From positions 1,498,501 through 1,562,500 of the forward strand of contig CP016269.1 of the NCBI GenBank assembly GCA_001880285.1: DNA of 64,000 nt, written 5' to 3'. The number at the start of each line of letters is the position of its first letter. The stretch's first letter is position 1. Under the pieces are notes generated by a model. It was not told the DNA's origin. It did no database searches and was given only the letters and a program-made list of their open reading frames with translations. Made by a program: the position numbers and the translations under genes. Shown here piece by piece: positions 1 to 9,511 of this stretch. The stretch comes from Flavobacteriaceae bacterium UJ101. GTDB taxonomy: Bacteria; Bacteroidota; Bacteroidia; Flavobacteriales; UJ101.

Positions 1-539
1 AATACGTTTTGAGCAAAATTTGAAATCACTTCTTTATTAGAAGTAGTAAGAGATGTATCGGTAACTGTAGTAGGACCGTCTACTTGTGTGTTACCATTAA
101 CAGCATCTACTTGAGGATCAGAAACATCTTGTAAGTTATCCCAGTGCTCTACTATTAAGCCGTTTTCAAAACGGAAAACATCAAAAGCTACTTGAGGTGT
201 TCCATTATTCCATGTTCCACCATACGTACTATGAAGTACTACATAATTACCATCAGTAAAAGCTCTGTGGTTGGTTACAGTTGTTCCAGAAGGACCTCCA
301 CTGAAAAAATTTACTAAGACTTCTTTACCATCAGGGAAGTTAGCATTATGTTGAATATACGTTTCATCACTAACATAATCCAATGCAGTTTGATCTCCTG
401 TTTCAAACCCTTTGATTAATGCAATCGCTTTTTCTTGATTGCTTAAAGTTGCAACATTATTGTCATCATCATCGTTACATGATGTAAAGCCCACAACAAG
501 TACACTTAATACAGTTAAATTCAAAATTTTTTTAATCAT
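1..539 (-). CDS. SnoaL-like lipoprotein, C-terminus beyond window edge
   Basis: The frame reads leftward from an ATG at 539 and stays open to base 1, giving 179 visible codons; the end of the gene is outside the window. The N-terminus is a lipoprotein signal with lipobox FTSC followed by an acidic DDDDNN stretch, which in Bacteroidota often marks surface-exposed lipoproteins. The body has the NTF2/SnoaL-like pattern YIQHNANFPDG followed by AFDVFRFENG and IVEHWD, typical of the predicted SnoaL-like aldol-condensation family (COG4922). That fold binds small hydrophobic molecules or catalyses simple reactions on them; the substrate here is unknown. It is likely anchored in the outer membrane. 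The family call rests on motif recognition only. Confidence 0.75.
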   Translation of the reverse strand, partial: MIKKILNLTVLSVLVVGFTSCNDDDDNNVATLSNQEKAIALIKGFETGDQTALDYVSDETYIQHNANFPDGKEVLVNFFSGGPSGTTVTNHRAFTDGNYVVLHSTYGGTWNNGTPQVAFDVFRFENGLIVEHWDNLQDVSDPQVDAVNGNTQVDGPTTVTDTSLTTSNKEVISNFAQNV

Positions 540-639
540 AATTATCTTTATTAATTTTAACACAAAAATATAATAGGTTATGATTTTGAAAAAGGTGAAT
601 TATTTTAAAAATTTCTTAAAAATGGTAAATATTTAAATA

Positions 640-2214
640 TTAGGAGCTACAGGATAACATAGAGCAACCTACTTTTTTTCTTGCCCATTCAGGTCTTTTA
701 GCAAACCATTTTTCATGTTCAGGCTGTTCTTCGTAAGGATTTTTTAAAAGTTCATATAGTTCATTTAATAAGGAATAATCACCTTTGTCAGCAGCATCAA
801 TAGCTAATTGGGCCATATAATTGCGTAAGACATATTTTGGGTTTATTTTATTCATATAATCTTTTCGTTCTAAGTCGGAAAGAGATTCTTTTTCCAATCG
901 TTTAATATAATAGGAAAACCATTCCTTCCATTCTTTTAAGATTACCTCTTTTATTTCATCAAAAGCGTAAAAAGCATCTTGGATAGTAGTTAAAAAAGTA
1001 TTTGAGTCGTCGATTTTTATAGATTTAGAAATAGAAGCTAAGCTTCTAAAAAATAGAGTCATATCGGTTTCTGATAATTGTAAAATACGTTCTAAATCAT
1101 CAATTAGTTTTTCATCTGTTTTTAATGTTTCTATTAATCCTAGTTTGTTACGCATCATTTGATAATGTTCGATCTTATAGGCTGTATTATAGTTGTTTAA
1201 AGCTTCTTCTAAAGGTTTAGCATCTTCAATTAAGGGAAATAAAGCATTAGCTAGTTGATACAAATTCCATAATCCAATTTTAGGTTGATTTCCATAGCTA
1301 TAGCGTTTAAATTGTCGATCGGTTGTATTGGGGGTCCAGTTATGATCATAACCTTCTAACCATCCGTAAGGTCCATAATCAATAGTTAAGCCCAAAATTG
1401 ACATGTTATCAGTATTCATGACCCCATGAACAAAACCAACACGTTGCCAATGGATAATCATATGTAAAGTTTGTTGTACTACGGTATTGAAAAAATCGAG
1501 ATACCCTTCTTTAGTTCCAGCTTGAATAGTTGGATAAAATTCAGTAATGGTATAATCTAATAAGGTTTTAAGTGTATTTTTATCATTTCTACTTGCAAAG
1601 ATTTCAAAATTTCCAAAACGTATAAAACTAGGAGCAGTTCTGCATACAATAGCTCCTTTTTCATAAGCTGAATTTCCATCATACAATATATCACGAAGCA
1701 CTTGATCCCCTGATAATGCTAACGACAAAGATCGTGTAGTTGGAATACCTAAATAATGCATAGCTTCACTACATAAATGTTCGCGAATTGAAGAACGTAA
1801 AACAGCTAATCCATCGGCAGTTCTAGAATAAGGTGTCTCACCTGCTCCTTTTAATTGTAGTGCCCATCGTTTATTTTGATGCTCAATTTCCATTAAATTA
1901 ATGGCTCTTCCATCACCTAATTGACCTGCCCAATTTCCAAATTGATGCCCACCATAACACATGGCATAAGGGTTGGTGTTTTTAGTTACTTTATTTCCTG
2001 TAAAGGTTTGTAAAAAATCAGTTGAAGTATAATCTTTTTTTGAAATACCTAATAACTTGGCTACTTCATCTGCTACATGAATTAATTGTGGATTTGATGT
2101 GGCCTTTGGTATTACAAATGAATAACAAGCATTAAAAACCTGTCTTCGGGTATTGCTTAAATCTAGGTCAGCAGGTAATTTTTTATTGAATGTGTCGTGT
2201 ATGTTGAATTGCAT
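640..2214 (-). CDS. selO: Protein adenylyltransferase SelO (YdiU/UPF0061 family)
   Basis: This 524-residue protein matches SelO, a pseudokinase-fold enzyme that transfers AMP from ATP to Ser, Thr or Tyr of target proteins. The hallmark GGHQFGNWAGQLGDGRA lies at residues 88-104 and the segment around QLKGAGETPYSR follows it. In Escherichia coli the homologue links redox stress to AMPylation through a C-terminal cysteine; here the protein ends CSMLSCSS, with Cys517 and Cys522, the position where many eukaryotic SelO proteins carry selenocysteine. Length is normal for the family. It is a single gene, with a possible Bacteroidota -7 box about 105 bases upstream of the start. Confidence 0.95.
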   Translation of the reverse strand: MQFNIHDTFNKKLPADLDLSNTRRQVFNACYSFVIPKATSNPQLIHVADEVAKLLGISKKDYTSTDFLQTFTGNKVTKNTNPYAMCYGGHQFGNWAGQLGDGRAINLMEIEHQNKRWALQLKGAGETPYSRTADGLAVLRSSIREHLCSEAMHYLGIPTTRSLSLALSGDQVLRDILYDGNSAYEKGAIVCRTAPSFIRFGNFEIFASRNDKNTLKTLLDYTITEFYPTIQAGTKEGYLDFFNTVVQQTLHMIIHWQRVGFVHGVMNTDNMSILGLTIDYGPYGWLEGYDHNWTPNTTDRQFKRYSYGNQPKIGLWNLYQLANALFPLIEDAKPLEEALNNYNTAYKIEHYQMMRNKLGLIETLKTDEKLIDDLERILQLSETDMTLFFRSLASISKSIKIDDSNTFLTTIQDAFYAFDEIKEVILKEWKEWFSYYIKRLEKESLSDLERKDYMNKINPKYVLRNYMAQLAIDAADKGDYSLLNELYELLKNPYEEQPEHEKWFAKRPEWARKKVGCSMLSCSS

Positions 2215-2319
2215 TTTTTTATTTTTTTAATGGTAAAGTAATTAGTACCAAAAGGTAGATGTAGGGATTTAAATTCAAAAAGGGGTTAGGGACAAGAAAA
2301 AAAGGGGCTTGTCACTTTA

Positions 2320-2327
2320 CAAAGGTA
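2320..2327 (-). promoter_or_regulatory. Possible -7 promoter box for selO
   Basis: On the minus strand the sequence reads TACCTTTG, matching the TAnnTTTG -7 element of the Bacteroidota primary sigma factor. No clear TTTG lies 17-23 bases upstream, so the promoter is tentative. Just downstream (2291-2313) an inverted pair GACAAG/CTTGTC could form a leader hairpin. Confidence 0.4.
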
Positions 2328-2348
2328 GGTCAATTAAAGAGTTTTGTA

Positions 2349-2819
2349 TTAATTGATTTTTATAATAGGTTGATGTTTAATTACAAAATTGCATGAATTG
2401 GCTATAAAACACATTTCATTCGCTTTTTTATGAAGTTGTAAAGCAAGTTCTTTGTTTTCTTCTTTACTTATAGTTACAGTAGGTTTTAGAGTAACTTCTT
2501 TAAACTGACCACTTCCATCTTTATTTTCCTCCAAAATGCCTTCTGCATGATCTATATAATCTACTACAATAATACCATGATTTACGCATAAATGTAAGTA
2601 CCAAAGCATATGACAAGAAGAAAGGGAAGAAATTAATAAATCTTCAGGGTTATATCGTGAAGCATCTCCATAAAAGGCAGAATCGGAAGAACCGTTAATT
2701 TGAGTGTTTTTTATAGCGTTTGAAATGATGTGATCTCGACTATAAGCTCGATAATCAAATGTACCACTCCCCTTATTTCCTGTCCATTCAACTTTAATGG
2801 AATATTGATGTGTTTTCAT
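2349..2819 (-). CDS. OsmC-family peroxide-reducing protein
   Basis: The 156-residue protein belongs to the OsmC/Ohr superfamily, small cytosolic dimers that reduce organic hydroperoxides with a pair of cysteines. The first Cys lies in SSLSSCHMLWYL (Cys69) and candidate partners in EMCFIANSCNF (Cys137, Cys143). An acidic residue in the NPEDLL segment fits the usual OsmC layout. It lies 66 bases downstream of pyrD in the same direction and may be read from it. It is closer to the YhfA/OsmC branch than to classical Ohr by its NPEDLLISSLSSC motif. The peroxide specificity is inferred from the family. Confidence 0.85.
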   Translation of the reverse strand: MKTHQYSIKVEWTGNKGSGTFDYRAYSRDHIISNAIKNTQINGSSDSAFYGDASRYNPEDLLISSLSSCHMLWYLHLCVNHGIIVVDYIDHAEGILEENKDGSGQFKEVTLKPTVTISKEENKELALQLHKKANEMCFIANSCNFVIKHQPIIKIN

Positions 2820-2885
2820 AACCTTGGTATTTTCCCTTAATTTAAGAAAAAATAGGCAGTTTGGGATATTTTTTGGATAAAATCC

Positions 2886-3830
2886 TTATAAACTCTTTAG
2901 TTTCCCTTTGAAATCATCAATTTTAGTGTAACCTTTTTGTTGCATTAAGTCTCGCAATTCTTGGGAAATTCTTTCAAAACATGTTGTAACATCTTCTTTC
3001 ATGAGTTGAGTTCCAATTTGAACTGCAGAAGCACCACATAAAATATGTTCAAAAGCATCTTGACCGTTTTTAATTCCTCCACACCCTATAATTTGAATAT
3101 CTTTACGTAATAACGTATAAAATTGACGAACATTAGCTAATGCAGTAGGTTTAATATAGTCTCCTCCAATTCCACCAAAACCATTTTTAGGTTTTATCAC
3201 AACTGATTCATTGGCAATATCGATATACAGACCATTTCCAATACTATTTACACAAGTTACGAACTGAATTGGAAATTGATTTAAAATAGCCGCCATTTGC
3301 TCAAAATGTATTAAATCGAAGTAAGGAGGCAATTTAATACCTAAAGGTTTTTTATAAAATTCAAATACTTTCTCTAAAACCTCTTGAGTACGTTCAAAAT
3401 CATAACCTGTTTGTGGTTTCCCTGGTACATTTGGGCATGAAAGGTTTAATTCAACAGGAAAAAAGAAATCAGAAGTATGAATTTTGTGTAAAATGTCTAA
3501 ATTTTCGTCTAAACTTAAACCCGCTACTGAAATGAACATCGGTTTTGTTAGAGTTTCCTGATTTTGTCTAAAATAATCTAAGTAAAAATCGATTCCTAAA
3601 TTAGGTAGTCCCATAGAGTTTATACTTCCTAAAGGTACGTCAATATAACGTGGTGAAGGATTTCCTTCTCTTAATTGAGCTGTTGAACTTTTTGATATTA
3701 TGGCTCCTGCAGAAGATTGTAAAAGGATATCCAAATCTTCTTTTGTTGTACAACGAGGCCCTGAAGCATTGAAAATGAGGTTGTCTAATTTAAAACCGCT
3801 AATTTGTGTTGATAAATCGATATTTGACAT
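2886..3830 (-). CDS. pyrD: Dihydroorotate dehydrogenase, class 1A type
   Basis: This 314-residue enzyme oxidises dihydroorotate to orotate in pyrimidine synthesis. The catalytic base is Cys132 in [12 protein letters not shown], which marks class 1 enzymes; class 2 enzymes use Ser and carry an N-terminal membrane extension, absent here. The segment [12 protein letters not shown] and the lack of a neighbouring PyrK-type electron-transfer subunit favour class 1A, the soluble homodimer that uses fumarate. The FMN-binding end [12 protein letters not shown] and AVQIGTQL are present. It is divergent from the fused pyrE-pyrF gene with only 56 bases between the starts, so the two last-stage pyrimidine genes share a control region. 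Confidence 0.92.
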   Translation of the reverse strand: MSNIDLSTQISGFKLDNLIFNASGPRCTTKEDLDILLQSSAGAIISKSSTAQLREGNPSPRYIDVPLGSINSMGLPNLGIDFYLDYFRQNQETLTKPMFISVAGLSLDENLDILHKIHTSDFFFPVELNLSCPNVPGKPQTGYDFERTQEVLEKVFEFYKKPLGIKLPPYFDLIHFEQMAAILNQFPIQFVTCVNSIGNGLYIDIANESVVIKPKNGFGGIGGDYIKPTALANVRQFYTLLRKDIQIIGCGGIKNGQDAFEHILCGASAVQIGTQLMKEDVTTCFERISQELRDLMQQKGYTKIDDFKGKLKSL

Positions 3831-3838
3831 GAGAATTA

Positions 3839-3870
3839 TTTGAATGTAAAGATAATATAAATTACCTTTG
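3839..3870 (+). promoter_or_regulatory. Bacteroidota-type promoter of the OPRT-OMPDC gene
   Basis: TTTG at 3839-3842 and TACCTTTG at 3863-3870 are separated by 20 bases, a full match to the Bacteroidota primary-sigma promoter (TTTG, 17-23 nt, TAnnTTTG). The start codon is at 3887, so the leader would be very short, about 10 bases. Confidence 0.7.
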
Positions 3871-3886
3871 CTAAAATCAAATTCAG

Positions 3887-5251
3887 ATGAATCTTAAAGA
3901 AAAATTTCTTCTTAATATTTTCGAATTAGGGATTATAAAATTCGGACAATTTACGTTAAAAAGTGGTGTAGTTTCTCCATTTTATGTTGATTTACGATCT
4001 ATTGCATCGCGACCAGACTTATTAAAACATCTTTCGCATCTTATGATGGATGCTACACAGGAAGATGATTATAAAGTAATTTGTGGTGTACCTTATTCGG
4101 CACTTCCAATGGCCACAGCAATGTCGCTGTCATATGATATTCCTTTGATTATCAAACGAAAGGAAAATAAAGGATATGGAACTAAAAAGTTGATAGAAGG
4201 TGTTTATGAAAAAGGAGATCGTACACTTTTAGTGGAAGATGTAATTACTTCAGGAAAAAGTTTAATTGAAACTATTGAAGAGGTAGAAAATGAAGGTTTA
4301 ATTGTTGATTCTATGGTTGTGGTAATTGACCGTCAACAAGGAGGAAGTAATTTGTTACGTAGTAAAGGTTTTAAATTGCATACATTATTCACTATTGAAG
4401 AAGCATTACAGATTTTAGATAAACACGGAAGAGTTGGTCAAGCAACGATTGATAGCGTACTTGATTTTGTGAATAACAATCAAGATGTAACCAATTATGT
4501 TGTGAAACGTAAATCATATGAAGAAAAGTTAAATCATATTCAGCATCCTAAAGCACATGAATTAGTTAATATTGCATTGAAGAAGAAATCGAATTTGATC
4601 TGTGCAGCTGATTTAGCTAGTGGACAAGAAATTTTAGCCTTAGCTGAAAAAATAGGACCACAAATTTGTGCTTTAAAGTTACATGCAGATGTTTATGAAG
4701 ATTTTTCACAGGATTTTATTCAAAGTTTGAAGGCGCTAGCACAAGAGCATGAGTTTTTAATTTTTGAAGATCGTAAGTTTGCTGATATAGGAAATACCCA
4801 AAAACTACAATTTGAAAAAGGAATTCATAAAATTGCTAATTGGGCTGATATGATTACTACACATATTATTGCAGGAGAAAAATCGTTAGAAGCTTTTGCA
4901 GATAGTGGAGTAGGTGTTGTTCCTATTTTGGAAATGTCTTCTAAAGGAGCTTTAACTAATAAAGGTTATGTAGATGCAGCAAAACGAATTGCAATGAACA
5001 ATCCTCAAGTAATTGGAGGTGTTGCACAAAGTAAATTATCAGAAGAATTATTATTATTTACTCCAGGTGTTAATTTTGAAGCAACAGGTGATGATCTAGG
5101 GCAACAATACAATACACCAGAAAAAGTATTTAAAGAATATGAAACCGATTTTATTATTGTTGGTCGCGGAATTTACCAAGCAGAAAATGCTTCTGAAGCA
5201 GCTCAAAAATATAAAGAATTAGGTTGGGAAGCATACGAAAGAGCTTTGTAG
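3887..5251 (+). CDS. Fused orotate phosphoribosyltransferase / OMP decarboxylase (UMP synthase-like)
   Basis: One 454-residue chain carries both last steps of UMP synthesis. Residues 1 to about 205 are orotate phosphoribosyltransferase, with [14 protein letters not shown] and the PRPP loop [12 protein letters not shown]. From about residue 215 it is OMP decarboxylase, with Lys264 and Asp268 in KLHADV and the catalytic Asp295-Lys297-Asp300 in [12 protein letters not shown]. The C-terminal motifs [18 protein letters not shown] and IIVGRGIY and the order OPRT first resemble animal and plant UMP synthase; most bacteria carry separate pyrE and pyrF. All catalytic residues are present, so the fusion should be active. 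It is divergent from pyrD. Confidence 0.95.
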   Translation: MNLKEKFLLNIFELGIIKFGQFTLKSGVVSPFYVDLRSIASRPDLLKHLSHLMMDATQEDDYKVICGVPYSALPMATAMSLSYDIPLIIKRKENKGYGTKKLIEGVYEKGDRTLLVEDVITSGKSLIETIEEVENEGLIVDSMVVVIDRQQGGSNLLRSKGFKLHTLFTIEEALQILDKHGRVGQATIDSVLDFVNNNQDVTNYVVKRKSYEEKLNHIQHPKAHELVNIALKKKSNLICAADLASGQEILALAEKIGPQICALKLHADVYEDFSQDFIQSLKALAQEHEFLIFEDRKFADIGNTQKLQFEKGIHKIANWADMITTHIIAGEKSLEAFADSGVGVVPILEMSSKGALTNKGYVDAAKRIAMNNPQVIGGVAQSKLSEELLLFTPGVNFEATGDDLGQQYNTPEKVFKEYETDFIIVGRGIYQAENASEAAQKYKELGWEAYERAL

Positions 5252-5352
5252 TAAATAATTCTTTTATTCAATAGTATTATTTGAAATAAGTTCGGTATTT
5301 ATATGATACCTGTATTGTTTAACAGGTTTAGGAACTTTTTTGATATACTCTT

Positions 5353-5377
5353 ACCCTTCTCAATAGAAGGGTTTTAG
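5353..5377 (+). terminator. Terminator after the UMP synthase-like gene
   Basis: ACCCTTCT and AGAAGGGT form an 8-bp stem around a CAAT loop, followed by TTTTAG on the plus strand. It lies between convergent genes and touches the stop codon of the response regulator. Confidence 0.7.
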
Positions 5378-5979
5378 TTGACAATTCCTAAATGCATGGC
5401 TTTTTTAATTAATCCGGCAGGACTTTTTACACCCATTTTAAAAAAGATATTTTTTCTATGGGTTTCTACGGTACGTTTACTTAAGAATAATTTTTCGGCA
5501 ATTTCTTCGTTTGTTAACTCTTGAGCGATCAATTGAACAATTTGTTTTTCACGTTTGCTTAAAATGTTTTTATTGAAAATATATTCTTCAATAGGTTGTT
5601 CGGTATAATTGAAATACGTTTTGTCTTCATTTACAATACCTCGAATAGCTTCTAAAACTTCTATTTTAGGAGTTTCTTTCAATAAGTAGCCTTGAATTCC
5701 TGTATAAGAATGCATATTTTGAAACATACTTAAAACCAACAATTTAATATGTGGGCTTTGTTTTTTTATAGCCTTAATCAGCTCTATACCATTCATTTCG
5801 GGCATAGCAATATCGGTAAGAATAATATCCGGAGTATTTAATTGGAGAAAATCGAGTAAAGCCGAAGCTGAAGTGGTTTGAAAAACAACATCGATATCAT
5901 CTTGTTTAGAAAGAACAGCTTCTAATCCGTCTAAAAACAATTGGTGATCATCAACTAGTGCAATTTGTATTTTTTTCAT
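5374..5979 (-). CDS. NarL/LuxR-type response regulator (system 1)
   Basis: The 201-residue protein has a receiver domain with acidic pocket Asp10-Asp11, phosphoacceptor Asp56 in ILTDIAMPEMNG and Lys in GYLLKE, then a LuxR-type helix-turn-helix at about 140-199 (LSKREKQIVQLIAQELTNEE onward). It should bind DNA as a dimer when phosphorylated. Its start overlaps the stop of the kinase gene by 4 bases (ATGA), so the two are translationally coupled. The nearby dyads at 7886-7901 and 10866-10881 have the 7-2-7 layout used by NarL-family regulators and are its most likely sites. It is closely similar to the regulator at 30445-31056. Confidence 0.95.
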   Translation of the reverse strand: MKKIQIALVDDHQLFLDGLEAVLSKQDDIDVVFQTTSASALLDFLQLNTPDIILTDIAMPEMNGIELIKAIKKQSPHIKLLVLSMFQNMHSYTGIQGYLLKETPKIEVLEAIRGIVNEDKTYFNYTEQPIEEYIFNKNILSKREKQIVQLIAQELTNEEIAEKLFLSKRTVETHRKNIFFKMGVKSPAGLIKKAMHLGIVN

Positions 5980-7868
5980 AGGTTTTGTGGTATGGTTAAT
6001 ACAATAGTGGTTCCGCTTTTAGGATGTGAATCTATTTCCCAATTTCCATTTAAAGCGTGTATACGTTCTTCTATATTGTGTAGCCCAATTCCTTTTTGAA
6101 GTAAAGATACATCAAACCCTTTTCCATTATCTTCATAAATGATGTATAAAAAAGTATCTCGTAAGGTGAAGCTAAGGAGAACTTGTGTGGCATGAGCATG
6201 TTTATAAGTATTATGAAATAATTCTTGAATAATTCGGTAGAGATGATGTTTTTGAAAAGAATTAAGTGTGTCTAAAACTTCAGAAGGAAAGAGGGTCATC
6301 TCAATATTGAAGATCTTCTTTTTTTCATATTGAATTTTTACTTCTGTTAAAAGCTCTTTTAAAGTATGTTCTTGAATATAATTGACACTTAAATTATGAG
6401 AAATAGAGCGTAATTCAGCAAAAGTATTTTCCAGTTTGTGGGTTACACTTCCTAATTCAGGGTGGTTAAGCTCATGGTTTAAATCTTCTAAATTTAATTT
6501 TAAACCCGCTAATTGAGCTCCAACACCATCATGAATTTCTTTGGCTAAGCGATTTCGTTCCTGATCTTGTCCTTTTAATAATGATTCAGCTTGTTCTAAT
6601 GCTTTTTCTTTTTCTAAACGTTGTACTTCCTTTTCATTTAATAGTTTTTGTGTTTTAACCCGGTTACGGTAGAATAACAATAATAAAAGCAAAGGAATTA
6701 CTAAGGCAACAGCACCGTATATAAATTGTTTTCGTTTGGAAGCTTCTAGTTCTTTTTCTTTAGTTAATAAACCAATTTGTTGGTCTTTCTTTTCTACTTC
6801 ATATTCTGTACGAACTTGAGCAAACTCTCGTTCTTTATCAATTTGAAATAAGCTGTCATTGAGTTCTTTATGTTTTGAAAAGTACGTGTAGGCTTTTTCA
6901 TAGTTTTTCATATCGAGAAAAAGTTGTGATATTTTATAATAAAGAATGGATTTGGTAGGGTCAGAAACTCTTTTTGAACTTGAATATTCTTCTGCTTTTT
7001 GATAATAAAATAAGGATTTTTTATATTGTTTTTTGTAGTTGTAGTATAAGGCAAGTAGACCATTATAAATAAAATAACGGTCATTTTCTTTTGAAGGTTG
7101 TATTAATCTATTGGCTCTTTCTAAATAATTATATGCTAGATTTAAATCTAAACTTTTTTCTTCTAAAAGAAGTGAAGCCATATTTAAATATAGCATAGAA
7201 AGTTGTTGATGATCATGAAGAGATGAAGCATATTTAATTCCTTTTTTATAATAATATAGGGCACTATCTTGATTTTGATTATTTCTAAAAAATTCTCCCA
7301 TTTTATTACAATTATCTATAATATTAATAGAATCATTAAGTAGAAAAGAATAGTTTAAAGCTTTGTTATAATGATAAAGGGTTTTTATAGAATCATTTTT
7401 AAGATTATGTAAATCTGCAATAAAACTATTCAGAAAGATTATTGATTTATTAAAATGATATTTTTCTGATAATTTTAGTGCTTTTTGATAAAAATTTAAA
7501 GCAGAAGTATAATTGTTAGTTTCTTTTTCTAAAAAACCTAACCTTTGTAAGCATATTTGAACCCCTCTACGAAAATTACTTTTATTTGAAAAAGAAAGAG
7601 CTTTAATTGTATTGTTTTTAGCTCTATTGATTTTTTTTTGTTCATAAAAAATATCACCTAAATTAAAGTAATATTTAGCTAATAGAGTGTCATTTTGTAA
7701 TTGATGTGCTTTTTTTAATCCTTTTTCTAAATAGAAATAAGAAGAATCCAAATTAGAAGATCGAGTTTGTTTTGATTGTTTTAAAAGAACTTCAGCTTCT
7801 TTTCTTAATGTTTGGGAATAAGTAAAAGAATATAAAAGAAAAAAGAATATAAAGCTGTTTTTTATCAT
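5976..7868 (-). CDS. TPR-repeat sensor histidine kinase (system 1)
   Basis: This 630-residue kinase begins with a signal peptide (FIFFFLLYSFTYSQ), continues with about 330 residues of tetratricopeptide repeats expected in the periplasm, crosses the membrane once near 381-401 (GAVALVIPLLLLLLFY), and has a coiled-coil linker before a HisKA_3 dimerisation domain. The phosphoacceptor is His446 in KEIHDGVGAQLAG; the N box is near NTYKHAHA and the G box is DNGKGFD. It should pass phosphate to the regulator it overlaps. The signal is unknown; TPR sensors usually bind proteins or peptides. It is divergent from the secreted-protein cluster beginning at 7954. Confidence 0.93.
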   Translation of the reverse strand: MIKNSFIFFFLLYSFTYSQTLRKEAEVLLKQSKQTRSSNLDSSYFYLEKGLKKAHQLQNDTLLAKYYFNLGDIFYEQKKINRAKNNTIKALSFSNKSNFRRGVQICLQRLGFLEKETNNYTSALNFYQKALKLSEKYHFNKSIIFLNSFIADLHNLKNDSIKTLYHYNKALNYSFLLNDSINIIDNCNKMGEFFRNNQNQDSALYYYKKGIKYASSLHDHQQLSMLYLNMASLLLEEKSLDLNLAYNYLERANRLIQPSKENDRYFIYNGLLALYYNYKKQYKKSLFYYQKAEEYSSSKRVSDPTKSILYYKISQLFLDMKNYEKAYTYFSKHKELNDSLFQIDKEREFAQVRTEYEVEKKDQQIGLLTKEKELEASKRKQFIYGAVALVIPLLLLLLFYRNRVKTQKLLNEKEVQRLEKEKALEQAESLLKGQDQERNRLAKEIHDGVGAQLAGLKLNLEDLNHELNHPELGSVTHKLENTFAELRSISHNLSVNYIQEHTLKELLTEVKIQYEKKKIFNIEMTLFPSEVLDTLNSFQKHHLYRIIQELFHNTYKHAHATQVLLSFTLRDTFLYIIYEDNGKGFDVSLLQKGIGLHNIEERIHALNGNWEIDSHPKSGTTIVLTIPQNL

Positions 7869-7885
7869 AAGAAAAGGTTAAAAAA

Positions 7886-7901
7886 TACCCTCTAGATGGT
7901 A
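7886..7901. promoter_or_regulatory. Candidate response-regulator operator, copy 1
   Basis: TACCCTCTAGATGGTA is an imperfect dyad that splits into two 7-base half-sites (TACCCTC and, inverted, TACCATC) around two bases. It lies between the kinase gene and the secreted-protein cluster, ends 22 bases before a TACCTTTG -7 box, and sits where a missing -33 element would be, as expected for an activator site. A near copy occurs at 10866-10881. Confidence 0.5.
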
Positions 7902-7923
7902 CGTCAAAAAACGGGTAAGTAAA

Positions 7924-7931
7924 TACCTTTG
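7924..7931 (+). promoter_or_regulatory. -7 promoter box for the secreted-protein cluster
   Basis: TACCTTTG lies 22 bases before the ATG at 7954. No TTTG -33 element is found at the right distance, and the candidate operator just upstream may substitute for it. Confidence 0.5.
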
Positions 7932-7953
7932 CTAAATTAAAAAAAACAGACTT

Positions 7954-8520
7954 ATGAACCAATATTTGCGTTACTATTTAGGTGTTTTTCTACTATTTGG
8001 AGTAATAACATCAGTGAGTGCTAACAATGGAAATCTTATTATTTATACCAATTCGGATGTGATTTACAATATTTACCGAAATGATCACCCTAATCCTCCA
8101 GATCCTTTAAACTACAATGTTTTAATTAAATCGGATACATCAGGTGCTTTATTGGACATTTATGATATTTCCCTTTTTGTTCAACCTGGTTATGAAGTAA
8201 AGTTAGAAGGTAATGTGTATTTGCATTCACGAAGTAGTCATTCTAATATTGGATCTAAAGGAGATGGTAAAGGAGAGTCTTTACGAAGATACTTTGAAGC
8301 ATCGATAGCAAAGAAGGTAGAAAATCAAATCACTATTTTATCTAAAGAACCTGTACAAGAGTATATTATTTACGATATGATGGGACGTGAAATTAATCGT
8401 AAAAAAATAATACCTACGGTTTCGGTTGACATCTTTGTAGGTGATCTAGATTCAGGTATTTATAAAGTGAAGATCATTTCAGAGAATGGTACAACAGATA
8501 CACAATCTATTATTAAATAA
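7954..8520 (+). CDS. Small secreted protein with T9SS-like C-terminal domain
   Basis: The 188-residue protein has a signal peptide ending near VSANNG and no recognised catalytic motif. The last 70 or so residues (YIIYDMMGREINRKK, then LDSGIYKVKIISENG and TDTQSIIK) follow the pattern of T9SS type A sorting domains, which are cleaved as the cargo crosses the outer membrane. The middle contains NDHPNPPDPLNYN and a Ser/His-rich stretch. It is the first gene downstream of candidate operator 1 and is followed after 11 bases by the next secreted protein, so 7954-10801 is probably one operon. Function is not recognised. Confidence 0.75.
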   Translation: MNQYLRYYLGVFLLFGVITSVSANNGNLIIYTNSDVIYNIYRNDHPNPPDPLNYNVLIKSDTSGALLDIYDISLFVQPGYEVKLEGNVYLHSRSSHSNIGSKGDGKGESLRRYFEASIAKKVENQITILSKEPVQEYIIYDMMGREINRKKIIPTVSVDIFVGDLDSGIYKVKIISENGTTDTQSIIK

Positions 8521-8531
8521 AAACTAAAATC

Positions 8532-9509
8532 ATGAAAAAAATAAATAGAATACTAATGAAAAAACAGTTAATGTATAGTCTTTTAATAGTATGTGGAATG
8601 TTACGTATTTTAGGACAAGAAATTACAGATCCAGCAGCTTTCCAAGCAATGTCAGGGACTACAACACTTTCTTCCAAAGATGGAGCAATTTACTTAAGTG
8701 GTTCATTTCCTAATGCACGATCTACAGCAATATATTCACAAAATACGAGCATTTATATTGAATTTAAGGCAGGGGATGATATAACTAAAGGAGAAAGAAT
8801 GCGTCAACATATTGGATTTACAAATGATGGTCCTTATGCTTATAGAGGTTTTTTATTACATAAAGATTCCAATCAAGTGGATCTAGTGGAGGGAAGTACT
8901 ACAATTCAAAATTTAGGTACATATAACCCAGGAGATATTTTTAGAATTGAAAAAAAGGATAATACTGTTTCGTATATCCAAAACGGAGTAGTTTTATTTG
9001 AAGAAGTGTTTTCTTTAAATGATTTTCGTATTGGAATTGCATCCTCAGATACCAATGGTTATATAGAAGGTATTAAGTTAGGGACTCCAACGGATTCTTT
9101 TTATTCTGTTTCAATGGAAGAAGCACGTATTAATAAATTAAAAGTAAATACCGATACACTACCCGATGGTTATCAAGTAGCTGTGAAGGGCGAAATGATT
9201 ATTGAAGGAATTATGATTAAGGATTTTACTTCATGGCCCGATTATGTTTTTGAGGAAAATTATCCGTTGAAAGACTTAAAAGTATTAGAAAAAGAAATAC
9301 AACATTTAGGCCATTTACCAAATGTACCTTCTGCTAAAAAAGTTTTAAAAGAAGGTGTTGATTTAGGTGACATGAATGTAATTCTACTTGAAAAGATTGA
9401 AGAACTTACTTTATACACGATTCAGCAACAAAAATTGTTTGAAAAACAACAAGAAGAATTGAATCAGTTAATGGATGAAATAGAAAAGAAAAATATTAAA
9501 AAACAATAA
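8532..9509 (+). CDS. Secreted modular protein: domain A plus coiled tail
   Basis: The 325-residue protein has a signal sequence (LMYSLLIVCGMLRILGQ), then a domain here called A (about 45-190: GAIYLSGSFPNAR, ERMRQHIGFTNDGPYAYRGF, PGDIFRIEK, FRIGIASSDTNGYIEGIK), which looks like a beta-sandwich binding module and is repeated in the 1227-residue protein at 10938. The tail (about 197-320) has the widespread Bacteroidota surface-protein ending WPDYVFEENYPLKDLK, HLPNVPSA and LLEKIEELTLYTIQQQK, finishing in a Glu/Lys/Gln coiled coil. The same tail ends the next gene. Only two bases separate it from that gene. The binding target is unknown. Confidence 0.8.
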   Translation: MKKINRILMKKQLMYSLLIVCGMLRILGQEITDPAAFQAMSGTTTLSSKDGAIYLSGSFPNARSTAIYSQNTSIYIEFKAGDDITKGERMRQHIGFTNDGPYAYRGFLLHKDSNQVDLVEGSTTIQNLGTYNPGDIFRIEKKDNTVSYIQNGVVLFEEVFSLNDFRIGIASSDTNGYIEGIKLGTPTDSFYSVSMEEARINKLKVNTDTLPDGYQVAVKGEMIIEGIMIKDFTSWPDYVFEENYPLKDLKVLEKEIQHLGHLPNVPSAKKVLKEGVDLGDMNVILLEKIEELTLYTIQQQKLFEKQQEELNQLMDEIEKKNIKKQ

Positions 9510-9511
9510 AA

